Assembly: GCF_040782645.1 (NCBI RefSeq)
Contig: NZ_CP160403.1
Span: 1,426,001 to 1,490,000 of the forward strand
DNA: 64,000 bases
Direction: 5' to 3'
DNA from: Streptomyces sp. HUAS ZL42
GTDB lineage: Bacteria; Actinomycetota; Actinomycetes; Streptomycetales; Streptomycetaceae
Part shown: positions 25,895 through 34,006 of the stretch, in pieces
How positions within the stretch are numbered: position 1 is the first letter of the stretch
Layout of the letters: every line of letters begins with the position of its first letter
Notes under the pieces: model-generated
What the model saw: the letters and a program-made list of their open reading frames with translations, nothing else
What the model was told of the DNA's origin: nothing
Database searches by the model: none
Translations under genes and position numbers: made by a program

Positions 25895-27196
25895 GTGACC
25901 ATGTACCTCACCGACCGCTCCGCACCTCCGGGGGCGGACACCGAGCAGGGCCGAAGACGCGGCAGGAGGGCAAAGGTCGCCCCGGTCGTACTCGTCCTGG
26001 GCTCGGTCAGCCTGATCACCGACGTCTCCTCGGAGATGGTCACCGCGGTCCTGCCGCTGTACATCGTCACCACGCTCGGCTTCAGCCCGCTGGCGTTCGG
26101 CACCCTCGACGGTGTCTACAACGGCGTCAGCGCGCTGGTCCAGCTCACCGGCGGCCACCTCGCCGACCGGGTGCGCAACCACAAGCTGATAGCCGGGCTC
26201 GGCTACGGCCTGTCCGCGCTGTGCAAGCCGCTGCTCCTGCTCGCGAGCAGCCTCGGCGCACTCGGTGCGGTCCTCACCCTGGAACGGACCGGCAAAGGCC
26301 TGCGCACCGCCCCGCGCGACGCGATGATCTCCCTGGCCACGCCGCTGGAGAACCAGGGCCGGGCCTTCGGCGTGCACCGGGCGATGGACACCACCGGCGC
26401 GATGCTCGGCCCGCTCGCGGCGTTCCTCATCCTGAGCGCGGCGGCCGACGGCTACGACGCCGTGTTCGGTGTGAGCGCGTGCGTCGCCGTGCTCGGCGTG
26501 CTCGTGCTGGTGCTGTTCGTACCCGGCAGACGGCAAGGCACGCAGCAAGGCACGCAGCAAGGCACGCAGACGGACGAAGCAGGCGCGGCGGACGCCGAGC
26601 GGCCCGTCCGGGTACGCGAAGCGCTGGCGCTGCTGCGCCTGCCGCGTCTGCGGGCGCTCGCCGGCTGTGCCGTGCTGCTCGGCCTGACCACCGTCAGCGA
26701 CGCCTTCGTCTACCTGCTCCTGCAACGGCGCACGGGCATCGGCGAGCAGTGGTTCCCGCTGCTGCCGCTGGGCACCGCAGCGGTGTTCCTGCTGCTGGCC
26801 GTGCCCGTCGGCGCGCTCGCCGACCGGGTCGGGCGGCACTTCGTGTTCCTCACCGGGCACGTAGGACTGCTCACCGGCTACGCCCTGCTGCTGTGGGCCC
26901 CGGCCACGCCGGTCCTGCCCTTTCTCGTACTCGCCCTGCACGGCACGTTCTACGCGGCCACCGACGGCGTGCTCCCTGCCGCTCTCGCCGGCGTCGTGCC
27001 CGAGCAGCTGCGCGCCAGCGGCCTCGCCATCGTCGGCACCGTCCAGGCGCTGGCCCGGTTCGGCTGCTCGCTCGCCTTCGGCGCCGCCTGGACGATGTGG
27101 GGAGACGGCCCGGCGCTGGCCGGCTCAGCGGTCGGCCTGCTGTGCTGCGCGGCCGTCGCGGGCATGGTGCTGCGACCGGCTGGCGGAACCCGATGA
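25895..27196 (+). CDS. Major facilitator superfamily transporter
   Basis: 433 residues from GTG 25895 (ATG 25901 also in frame). About 12 hydrophobic helices are present, with the MFS loop motif as GGHLADRVRNHK between helices 2 and 3 and a second-half copy GALADRVGRHF. SLITDVSSEMVTAVLPLYIVT at the first helix resembles the YxlH-like permease group. The central cytoplasmic loop contains three tandem copies of a 12-bp unit, giving GTQQGTQQGTQ. Substrate unknown. The last four bases overlap the next ATG. Confidence 0.85.
   Translation: MTMYLTDRSAPPGADTEQGRRRGRRAKVAPVVLVLGSVSLITDVSSEMVTAVLPLYIVTTLGFSPLAFGTLDGVYNGVSALVQLTGGHLADRVRNHKLIAGLGYGLSALCKPLLLLASSLGALGAVLTLERTGKGLRTAPRDAMISLATPLENQGRAFGVHRAMDTTGAMLGPLAAFLILSAAADGYDAVFGVSACVAVLGVLVLVLFVPGRRQGTQQGTQQGTQTDEAGAADAERPVRVREALALLRLPRLRALAGCAVLLGLTTVSDAFVYLLLQRRTGIGEQWFPLLPLGTAAVFLLLAVPVGALADRVGRHFVFLTGHVGLLTGYALLLWAPATPVLPFLVLALHGTFYAATDGVLPAALAGVVPEQLRASGLAIVGTVQALARFGCSLAFGAAWTMWGDGPALAGSAVGLLCCAAVAGMVLRPAGGTR
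26534..26569 (+). repeat. Three tandem 12-bp units inside the MFS gene
   Basis: The unit CAAGGCACGCAG occurs exactly three times at 26534-26545, 26546-26557 and 26558-26569. It keeps the frame and lengthens the central loop of the transporter. Copy number is likely to vary between strains by slippage. Confidence 0.85.
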
Positions 27197-28242
27197 CCAC
27201 CACAGCCACAAGGATCCGGATGACACCGCTGCGCCGCCGCCTGCTCGTACTCGTCACGGCGGTGCTGCTCCTCGCGGGCCTGGCAACCGGCGTGGTCCTG
27301 CACGCGGCCGCCCGCGCGGACCGCGCGCACCGGCCGCAGTCGGGCGGCCCCGCTGTCAGCGCGGGCAAGTTGACGCTCACGCAGAAAGGCCGCCTGACGT
27401 TCATCAACGCGGCCGCCGGCCCGCACCGCACCGCGGTCGCCTCGGTGCCCTCCGCCGATCCCGAGGCCGGGCGGACCGCCTCAAGCCTGAAGTGCGCGCG
27501 CTTCTACGCTGCGGCCGGCACGGGCGTCTGCCTCCAGTCCAACCCCGGCGTCCTCAAGCAGAGCAACCGCGCCCTGCTCCTGGACGCCGACCTCCGCACC
27601 GTGCGCACCTTCCCGCTCGCGGGCACCCCGAGCCGGGCCCGGGTCTCGCCCAGTGGCCGCTTTGCCGCCTGGACCGTCTTCGTCTCCGGCGAGTCCTACG
27701 CGTCGGCCTACTTCTCCACCCGGACCTCGATCCTGGACACCCGCAGCATGCGGCTGACGCCCAGCCTGGAGACGTTCGCCATCGTCCTGGACGGCAAGCC
27801 CTACCACGCTTCGGACATCAACTTCTGGGGCGTGACCTTCGCCTCCGACGACGACACTTTCTACGCAACCCTCAACACCGCCAACCGCACCTACCTGGTG
27901 CGGGGTTCCCTCTCCCGGCGTACGGTGACCACCCTGATCCAGAACGTGGAGTGCCCGTCGCTCTCCCCCGACGGGACCCGAGTCGTCTTCAAGAAGCGGG
28001 TCCTGTCCGGTGCCACCCTCTGGCACGAGTACGTCCTCGACCTGAAGACCCTGCACGAGACGGCGCTCGCCGAACGCCACAGCGTCGACGACCAGGCCAC
28101 CTGGCTCGACAACGACACCGTCGCCTATGCCCTCCCCACCGACGGCAAGGTCGGCAGCAGCGACCTGTGGAGCGTGCCCGCGGACGGCACGGGCACGCCC
28201 CGCCTGCTGATCGCCGGCGCTTCCTCCCCGGCGCCGTTGTAG
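27193..28242 (+). CDS. Membrane-anchored or secreted TolB-like beta-propeller protein
   Basis: 349 residues from ATG 27193 (ATGA overlap with the MFS stop). An N-terminal helix at about residues 16-38 (RLLVLVTAVLLLAGLATGVVLHAAA) anchors or exports it. The remainder has repeated propeller-like blades: ARVSPSGRFAAWTVFVSGESY, NRTYLVRGSLSRRTVTTL, CPSLSPDGTRVVFKKR and DDQATWLDNDTVAYALP, the last with the TolB/PD40 pattern. It ends 21 bp before the left copy of the 43-bp repeat. It may work with the MFS transporter; function unknown. Confidence 0.78.
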   Translation: MTTTATRIRMTPLRRRLLVLVTAVLLLAGLATGVVLHAAARADRAHRPQSGGPAVSAGKLTLTQKGRLTFINAAAGPHRTAVASVPSADPEAGRTASSLKCARFYAAAGTGVCLQSNPGVLKQSNRALLLDADLRTVRTFPLAGTPSRARVSPSGRFAAWTVFVSGESYASAYFSTRTSILDTRSMRLTPSLETFAIVLDGKPYHASDINFWGVTFASDDDTFYATLNTANRTYLVRGSLSRRTVTTLIQNVECPSLSPDGTRVVFKKRVLSGATLWHEYVLDLKTLHETALAERHSVDDQATWLDNDTVAYALPTDGKVGSSDLWSVPADGTGTPRLLIAGASSPAPL

Positions 28243-28671
28243 ACCCGGCGCCGGTTCGGTTCATCAGGCCCAGGCTGCCACCGGCACGAACGAACTGTCC
28301 TGCCGGCCGGTTGTCCCGCGCACCCTCGGGTTGTCGTCTCGTCCCGGCGTGCGGTGATCATCGGCGTCCACGCGCTGGGTGTCTCGACCCTGCTCGGTTC
28401 ACTGGTGGGCACGGCTCACGCCGATAGGGCCGAAAGTCCCGGTCCCCTCCGCATCACCATGATCAGCGACTCGGACACCGGCGGTGAGAGCGCTCGGCGG
28501 CGATGAGAGTGCACGAACCCCACTTTCGAGGTGATGTTCGCGCTGGGCCACATCAGCGGTCGCCTGACACGAGACTTGCGTAAAGCGCGTACGTAATTAC
28601 CCCGATGTCTCCCCCTCACGGCTCGGCAAAGCTCGAGATGCAGTACGACGATCTGGAGATGAGGACATCCG
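28243..28671. other. Island left-end spacer
   Basis: This 429-bp gap has no convincing intact gene. At 28264-28306 it contains the left 43-bp repeat. On the plus strand 28354-28506 reads as 50 codons from a GTG with a signal-peptide-like core (VSTLLGSLVGTAHA) and a quick stop; it lacks an obvious ribosome site and is probably the 5' remnant of a secreted-protein gene. The last 160 bp before the TTG at 28672 should carry the promoter of the LAL regulator. Confidence 0.6.
28264..28306 (-). repeat. Left 43-bp direct repeat (att-like)
   Basis: Starts with TCAGGCCCAGGC and ends with ACTGTCCTGCCGG. It is 41/43 identical to 42308-42350 and stops being similar exactly at the stop codon on one side. 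Read on the minus strand it gives RQDSSFVPVAAWA and a stop, the terminus of an AbfB domain with no gene in front of it. Confidence 0.9.
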
Positions 28672-31600
28672 TTGGAGCACGCACGTCCGATCGCCGCGGC
28701 CCCACCTGCACCCCTGCACCGGGAGGTGTCCGCCTCCGAGGTACCACCGCTGGTCGGCCGTGAGCGCGAGGTCGAGCGGCTGCGGCACACGCTCACCGTA
28801 CGGACGCACACGGGGCCCTGGCTGCTGGAGATCACCGGTGAGCCAGGCGCGGGAAAGACCGGGCTGCTGACCGAATGGACCGGGCAGGCCGAACGGGCGG
28901 GGGTGGCCGTGCTGTCGGGCAGAGCGTCCGGGCCGGACCGGCATCGCCCGTTCGCGGCCTTCGCGGCACCCGTCGCCAAGGCCCTCGGTTTTCCCGACGC
29001 CTTCAGTGGCCTCACTCCGGCGGACAGGGCTCTGCTGCTCCGTCACTTCCCGGAGGCCGGTCCGTCGGGCGTCCCTCGGGCGCCGGGGCCCGAGGGTGCG
29101 GAGCGGGACCAACTGCTCGAAGCGATCGCCGAGTTGCTCTCGGCAGCCGGACATCGCCGCCGTCTGGCAGTCTGCCTCGACGACCTGCAGTGGGCGGACG
29201 ATGCCTCCCTCGATCTGCTGATCCATCTGCTGCGCCGTCCTCGTCCCAGAACGCCGCTGATCCTCGTGTGCTCCGTACGTCCCGGCCAGGGATCCCCGGG
29301 ACTGATGGCGAGCCTCGCGGACCCACACGACGCCTACCGGGTGGAACGGGTCGCGCTCGGCCCGCTGCCGCGCAGCGCGGCCGGTGAGCTGTTCGGACCG
29401 GGGACGACCGCCGACCGCCAGCGGCTGCTGTACGAAGCCGGGGGAGGCAACCCGTTCTACATGCGGGTGCTGTCACTGTCGCCGGGACCGCTGATGCCGC
29501 CCGGCGGGACCACCCCATGGGTACTGTCGGACGAGGCGGCCACGGTGGCGGCAACAGCGATCGCCCGTGAACTCACCCTGCTCGACGCCGAGGAGCACGA
29601 GATCCTCAGGGCCGCGACGGTGCTGGGCGAGGAGTTCGACCCCGCTCACCTGGCGTATCTGGCCGACCGGGCCCAGACGGTGACGGCGAAGGCCCTCGAC
29701 CGTCTGATCGCCCTGGACCTGATACGGGCCGACCACACCCATGGCCGCAGCTGCCGGCTCCGCCATCCGGTGCTACGCGCCGTCGTCTACCAGCGCGCGC
29801 CGCACAGCTGGCGCCGGGACGCCCATGCGCGCGCCGACCGCATTCTGCGGAAAACCGGCGCCGGTCCGGTGGAGCGTGCTCCGCATGTCGCGCGCTCGGC
29901 CACGACGGGCGACCACGACGCGGTCCGTCTGCTGATGGCGGCCTCCGAGCAGGTGCGGTGGAGCGAACCCACAGCCGCGGCGTCGTGGCTGAGCACGGCG
30001 CTGAGCCTGGTCCGCGGGGACGGCGACGGGCTGCGGCTGCCGTTGATGAAGTCGCTGGCGCAGTCACTGGGGACCATCGGGCGGCTACGCGAATGCCAGG
30101 AGCTGCTGCGGCGGATCCCACGGCCGGCCGGGCTGCCCCGTACCCGCGACAACGTCGAACTCGTCGCGTTCCAGGCCATGATGGAGCGCCATCTCGGCAA
30201 CTACCGTGAGGCCGAGGCCCTCCTGGAGGCCGAACTCGCCGAACTCGCCGAGCTTCCCCTGGCGCCGGAGGATCACGCCGCGCTGAGCGCGCCCCTGCGT
30301 CTGGAACTGGCCACGGTCAGTCTGCTGCGCCGGGCGTTTCCCAGGTCACGGTCGCTGGCGGAGGAGGCTCTGCGGCAGGCGCCGGCCGGGGAGGACCGGC
30401 ACAACCGTGCGGCGGACACGGCACATACAGCGGAGTCGGCGCGTACAGCGGACACGGCGCATACGGGGAACCCCTATCGCACCACCGCCCCGGTCGACCC
30501 GCCCTACCCGGTACGCATGGCCGCCATGGTCTGCCTGACGCACTGCGCCGCCTTCGAGGGAGAGGTCCCGGTGCTGCTGCGTTCAGCCCGGGAGGCCGGC
30601 GCGCTGGTGGACTCGATTGCCGACGCGGAACTCACTCCGCATCTGGACACCCTCTCCCAGCTGGGCTGGGCCGAGGCTCTCGCCGAGCTGCATCACGACG
30701 CGCTGCGCCACATGGCCCGCGGTATCCGGCTCGCCCATGCCTCAGGGCAATTGTTCATCCTGCCCTACCTGCGGCTCGCCCACGCCTACGCCAGCGTCAG
30801 CGTCGGCCGACTCACGGACGCGGTGCGGTCGGCCGAGGGCGCCGAGGAGGACGCCCGTTGGATGAAGCGGCCGGCCCTGCTCGGGTTTGCCCTGGCCCTG
30901 CGGGCATGGGCGACCTCGCTGCTGGACGGCCCGGGCGCCGCCTCACCCATCGCGGAACGGGCCGTCCAGGAACTCGGTGCGGGAGGCAGGCTGTGGGCGG
31001 TCACCGCCGGGGTGCTCGCCGATGTCCGGCTCGCGCAGGAACGGCCCGTGGACTGCCTGGAGCTGACCCGGTCCGCCACCGAACACACCCGACATCCCGG
31101 CACCGCCCGATGCATCCGGCCGATCTGGTACGCCCTGGGGGCCAGGGCCGCGGCGGCCCTGGGCGATCGCGGAGCGGCAGCCGACTGGGCACGTCGCGCC
31201 ACCGCCGACGCGGACCTGCTGGGCCTGCCGGGGCAGCGCGGTTTTGCCGCCCTCGCCCGGGCCCACAGTGTCTTGGACCCGGTCGGCCCGCTGCACGAGG
31301 CCGTCGTCGGCTTCAGCGCCGGCGGGCTGGTCCTGATGGAGTGCCAGGCAAGGCTGCTGCTCGCCAGAACACTCCTCTCCCGAGAGGCATACGACAAGGC
31401 ACTGGAGCAGGCCAAGCGGGCCAAGAACCTCGCGGCGGCGTCCGGGGCCCGCCGCCTGTACCGGGAGGCTGTGGACATCCAGCGCCGGCTGGGAGCCCAC
31501 CAGCCTCGTTCGGTCCGGGAGAGGGAGAGCCCACTGCCCGAGATGTCCGTCCGCGAGCGGGAGATCGCCCGCATGGTGACCCTTGGCATGTCGAACAGCG

Positions 31601-31740
31601 ACATCGCCCGCGCGCTCGTCGTCTCCCCCAAGACCGTCGAGGCCCATCTCACCCGCATCTTCCGCAAAGTCGGCGTACGCTCCCGCGTCGCCCTGGTCAC
31701 CGCACTGCGGCCGCAGACCGGCCAGGAGTCCCCCGCCTGA
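28672..31740 (+). CDS. LAL-type LuxR family transcriptional regulator
   Basis: 1022 residues from TTG 28672 (GATGAGGAC upstream). Large ATP-binding LuxR regulators activate secondary-metabolite operons. Walker A is GEPGAGKT (56-63), Walker B LAVCLDDLQWADD near residue 165, then TPR-like helices, and the C-terminal 65 residues form the LuxR HTH (VREREIARMVTLGMSNSDIARALVV, then SPKTVEAHLTRIFRKVGV). Near residues 580-600 a low-complexity repeat (DTAHTAESARTADTAHT) reflects an imperfect DNA repeat at 30412-30470. It is the only regulator inside the putative island and is a candidate controller of the lanthipeptide genes, which lie downstream on the opposite strand. Confidence 0.88.
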   Translation: MEHARPIAAAPPAPLHREVSASEVPPLVGREREVERLRHTLTVRTHTGPWLLEITGEPGAGKTGLLTEWTGQAERAGVAVLSGRASGPDRHRPFAAFAAPVAKALGFPDAFSGLTPADRALLLRHFPEAGPSGVPRAPGPEGAERDQLLEAIAELLSAAGHRRRLAVCLDDLQWADDASLDLLIHLLRRPRPRTPLILVCSVRPGQGSPGLMASLADPHDAYRVERVALGPLPRSAAGELFGPGTTADRQRLLYEAGGGNPFYMRVLSLSPGPLMPPGGTTPWVLSDEAATVAATAIARELTLLDAEEHEILRAATVLGEEFDPAHLAYLADRAQTVTAKALDRLIALDLIRADHTHGRSCRLRHPVLRAVVYQRAPHSWRRDAHARADRILRKTGAGPVERAPHVARSATTGDHDAVRLLMAASEQVRWSEPTAAASWLSTALSLVRGDGDGLRLPLMKSLAQSLGTIGRLRECQELLRRIPRPAGLPRTRDNVELVAFQAMMERHLGNYREAEALLEAELAELAELPLAPEDHAALSAPLRLELATVSLLRRAFPRSRSLAEEALRQAPAGEDRHNRAADTAHTAESARTADTAHTGNPYRTTAPVDPPYPVRMAAMVCLTHCAAFEGEVPVLLRSAREAGALVDSIADAELTPHLDTLSQLGWAEALAELHHDALRHMARGIRLAHASGQLFILPYLRLAHAYASVSVGRLTDAVRSAEGAEEDARWMKRPALLGFALALRAWATSLLDGPGAASPIAERAVQELGAGGRLWAVTAGVLADVRLAQERPVDCLELTRSATEHTRHPGTARCIRPIWYALGARAAAALGDRGAAADWARRATADADLLGLPGQRGFAALARAHSVLDPVGPLHEAVVGFSAGGLVLMECQARLLLARTLLSREAYDKALEQAKRAKNLAAASGARRLYREAVDIQRRLGAHQPRSVRERESPLPEMSVREREIARMVTLGMSNSDIARALVVSPKTVEAHLTRIFRKVGVRSRVALVTALRPQTGQESPA

Positions 31741-32260
31741 GCCTGAGACGGGCGACGCCCGAGCACCGCTGCGCGTGCGGTCACTCGATCGCCTTTCGCC
31801 GAACCGGGCCTGCGGAGGAGATCCCCACCAATGCGGATGCCGGCCGCTACGCCAGTGCCTGGCTCACCACGTCTGCACACCCTGGCCGTCACCGAACGCG
31901 CCCTCATCCGGACCCGTGGGACGGCGGCACAGGACGTGACGCGGGCGGGGGCGCGTCAGTTGCAGCCCGTCAGCGCGTCGGAGGGCTTGAGGCGAGCCAA
32001 TGGCAGCTCTTGGCGAGGCACGATTCCGCCCACACAAGAGGGGGAGCGTTGCTGCGGTGTCAATCCCTGGTTTCGTAGAGACGTTGGTTATGCGGCCCGG
32101 CCTTCCTGATCGGTCCGGGCTCGCGCGTCCTGGATGATCCGTTCGAACTCGACGGGGCGTTCTCCGGCCGGCCGCGCTGCTCGCACAACGGCTGCACCTC
32201 ACCGAGATCAAGATCCGCGGCGTGGGTGACGTGCTGATGCTGGTCTGCGACCGGCTCGAA
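31741..32260. other. Convergent spacer with mobile-element debris
   Basis: The 520 bp between the LAL regulator and the last lanthipeptide ABC gene hold no intact gene. The final 70 bp are an IS256-type transposase scrap (separate entry). The rest has short open frames in several phases without ribosome sites or recognisable motifs, consistent with decayed sequence. Confidence 0.6.
32190..32260 (+). pseudogene. IS256-family transposase fragment
   Basis: The plus strand encodes LTEIKIRGVGDVLMLVCDRL, which closely matches the conserved central block of actinobacterial IS256 (Mutator-like) transposases, where the usual text is TEIKNRGVxDVLMLVCDGLKG. It contains the second catalytic Asp region (VCD). 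Upstream and downstream continuity is lost and no terminal repeats were found, so only about 23 codons of a transposase of some 400 residues survive. It abuts the stop of the ABC transporter gene on the other strand. Confidence 0.75.
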
Positions 32261-34006
32261 CTATGTTGCGTCCTCGGGTCGCCAGCGGCCGACGAGGTCC
32301 GCGTAGCCGGTGCTGCGCACCAGGAGTTCGCCATGGGTGCCCAGGTCCGCGCGGTCGCCGTCGAGCAGGAGGACCCGCCCGGCACGATGGGCCGAGGCGA
32401 TGCGGTGAGCGATGACGATCAGTGTGCCGGGCCGGTCGGCGAAGACCTTCTCGGCACGTGCTTCGGCCGGCGGGTCGAGGTGGCACGTGGCCTCGTCGAG
32501 GATGACCACCCTCGCCGGTGACACAAATACCCGTACAAGTACCAGTAGTTGGCCCTCCCCACTGGACAACTGGGTGGCCGGGTCGGTTATCTCGGCGTCC
32601 AGGCCGCCGAGGCGGTCGATCACGGCCTTCGCGCCCAACAACGCAGCGTCCCGGGCCAGTTCGGCATCGGTCACCTCGCTGTTGAGGTAGGTCAGGTTCT
32701 CGCGGACCGTGCCATGAAAGACGTACGCCTGCTGCGGGACCAGCGCGATCGTCCGGCTTCTGAGCCGATCGTCGAGTACGGCGGCGTCGGCCCCGCCGAG
32801 TCGCACGGTGCCCGAGTCCGGGGCTGCGAGGCCCGCCAGCAAGCCCGCCAGAGTGGACTTGCCGATGCCACTGGAACCGACGATCACCAGATGCTCGTCC
32901 TCCGGAACGGACATCGACAGATCGTGCAGCACGGCCTCGGCATGCGGACCGTAGCCGAAGGTGAGGCGGTCCACGCTCAGTTCGTAGCCCTCGGGAGTGG
33001 GGGCGTGTGCCGGGGCGGGCGCGTCGGATGTCCCGGGCGCTGCGGTGGTCTCCGCCAGCCGGGTGAGAACGGTGCCCAGGTGAATCCACTGGCCGCCGAC
33101 CGACCCGGTCAGCGCCTGCAACGCCGCCACCAGGTATCCCGTCACATAGGTGACGGCTCCGACCAGTGCGCCCGCGCTGATCCTTCCGCTCGAGACGAGC
33201 CACGGCCCGGCGAGGAGCAGCCCCAGCAGCGGCAGGTGTCCACCGAGGAAGACGATGAGGATCCGCACCGCGCTCAAGCGGGCCGTCGCCACGCCGGCCC
33301 GGGCGTACCCGAGCGCCCCCTCCTCGACCTCCCCGGCGGCACGGTCCTGTGCGCCGAGCGCGAAGATGTCGTGCCGGGCGTCGAGCACCTGCCCGGTGCG
33401 CACGGCCACGGATTCCTCGGCCAGGACGGAAGCTCTGAACCTGCGCGACATCGCGCGCAGCGTGAGGGGTAGCACGAGCAGGGCGAGCAGCATGGGGGGC
33501 AGCACGAGCGCGGCCGCGACGGGGTTGAGCGTGACCAGCCCGATGATCGCCGCAAGCAGTGTGGCGGCCAGTGGCCGGGCCGTACGCAGCAGCGTGGCGA
33601 CCAGCCCGCGCACGGAGTCCACCTGACCGGTCAGCCGGGCCACTCCGGCGGCGTCCGGGGTGCTGCCGCTCCCGGACGCGGCCTGCCGCAGCGCAGACTC
33701 TACGAGTCGGCGCACCAAGTGGTCGCGCAACGGCTCGACGACCTCGGCCAGATGGGGAAACATGGCTCGCTCGGCCGCCGACCGCACCACGTAGAGCACG
33801 CCGAGCAGGGTCAGCCAGCCCAGACCGGCGAAGGGGCGTCCGGCCAGGAAGCCCCGGTCGATCGCCGTCGCCGTCACCCAGCCCGCTGCCAGCGCCGGGC
33901 AGGCCTCCAGTACCGACCAGCCCGCGATCCTGAGCATCGGCGACCGGCTGCCTCGCAGCCCCGACCTCAGCAGTCGCAGTCCGTCCCCGCTCACCATGCT
34001 AGACAC
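32261..34006 (-). CDS. ABC transporter, fused permease and ATPase (lanthipeptide export, second subunit)
   Basis: 581 residues from GTG 34006, or 578 from ATG 33997 just after the previous stop. Six membrane helices occupy residues about 20-310; the nucleotide-binding domain follows with Walker A GSSGIGKST, Q-loop ALVPQQAYVFHGTV, Walker B RVVILDEATCHLD and the H-loop IAHR. The signature is LSSGEGQLL instead of LSGGQ, a modest deviation. It is the last gene of the lanthipeptide operon and overlaps its partner, so the two half-transporters probably form a heterodimer exporting one or more of the peptides. Substrate is inferred from context. Confidence 0.87.
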   Translation of the reverse strand: MSSMVSGDGLRLLRSGLRGSRSPMLRIAGWSVLEACPALAAGWVTATAIDRGFLAGRPFAGLGWLTLLGVLYVVRSAAERAMFPHLAEVVEPLRDHLVRRLVESALRQAASGSGSTPDAAGVARLTGQVDSVRGLVATLLRTARPLAATLLAAIIGLVTLNPVAAALVLPPMLLALLVLPLTLRAMSRRFRASVLAEESVAVRTGQVLDARHDIFALGAQDRAAGEVEEGALGYARAGVATARLSAVRILIVFLGGHLPLLGLLLAGPWLVSSGRISAGALVGAVTYVTGYLVAALQALTGSVGGQWIHLGTVLTRLAETTAAPGTSDAPAPAHAPTPEGYELSVDRLTFGYGPHAEAVLHDLSMSVPEDEHLVIVGSSGIGKSTLAGLLAGLAAPDSGTVRLGGADAAVLDDRLRSRTIALVPQQAYVFHGTVRENLTYLNSEVTDAELARDAALLGAKAVIDRLGGLDAEITDPATQLSSGEGQLLVLVRVFVSPARVVILDEATCHLDPPAEARAEKVFADRPGTLIVIAHRIASAHRAGRVLLLDGDRADLGTHGELLVRSTGYADLVGRWRPEDAT

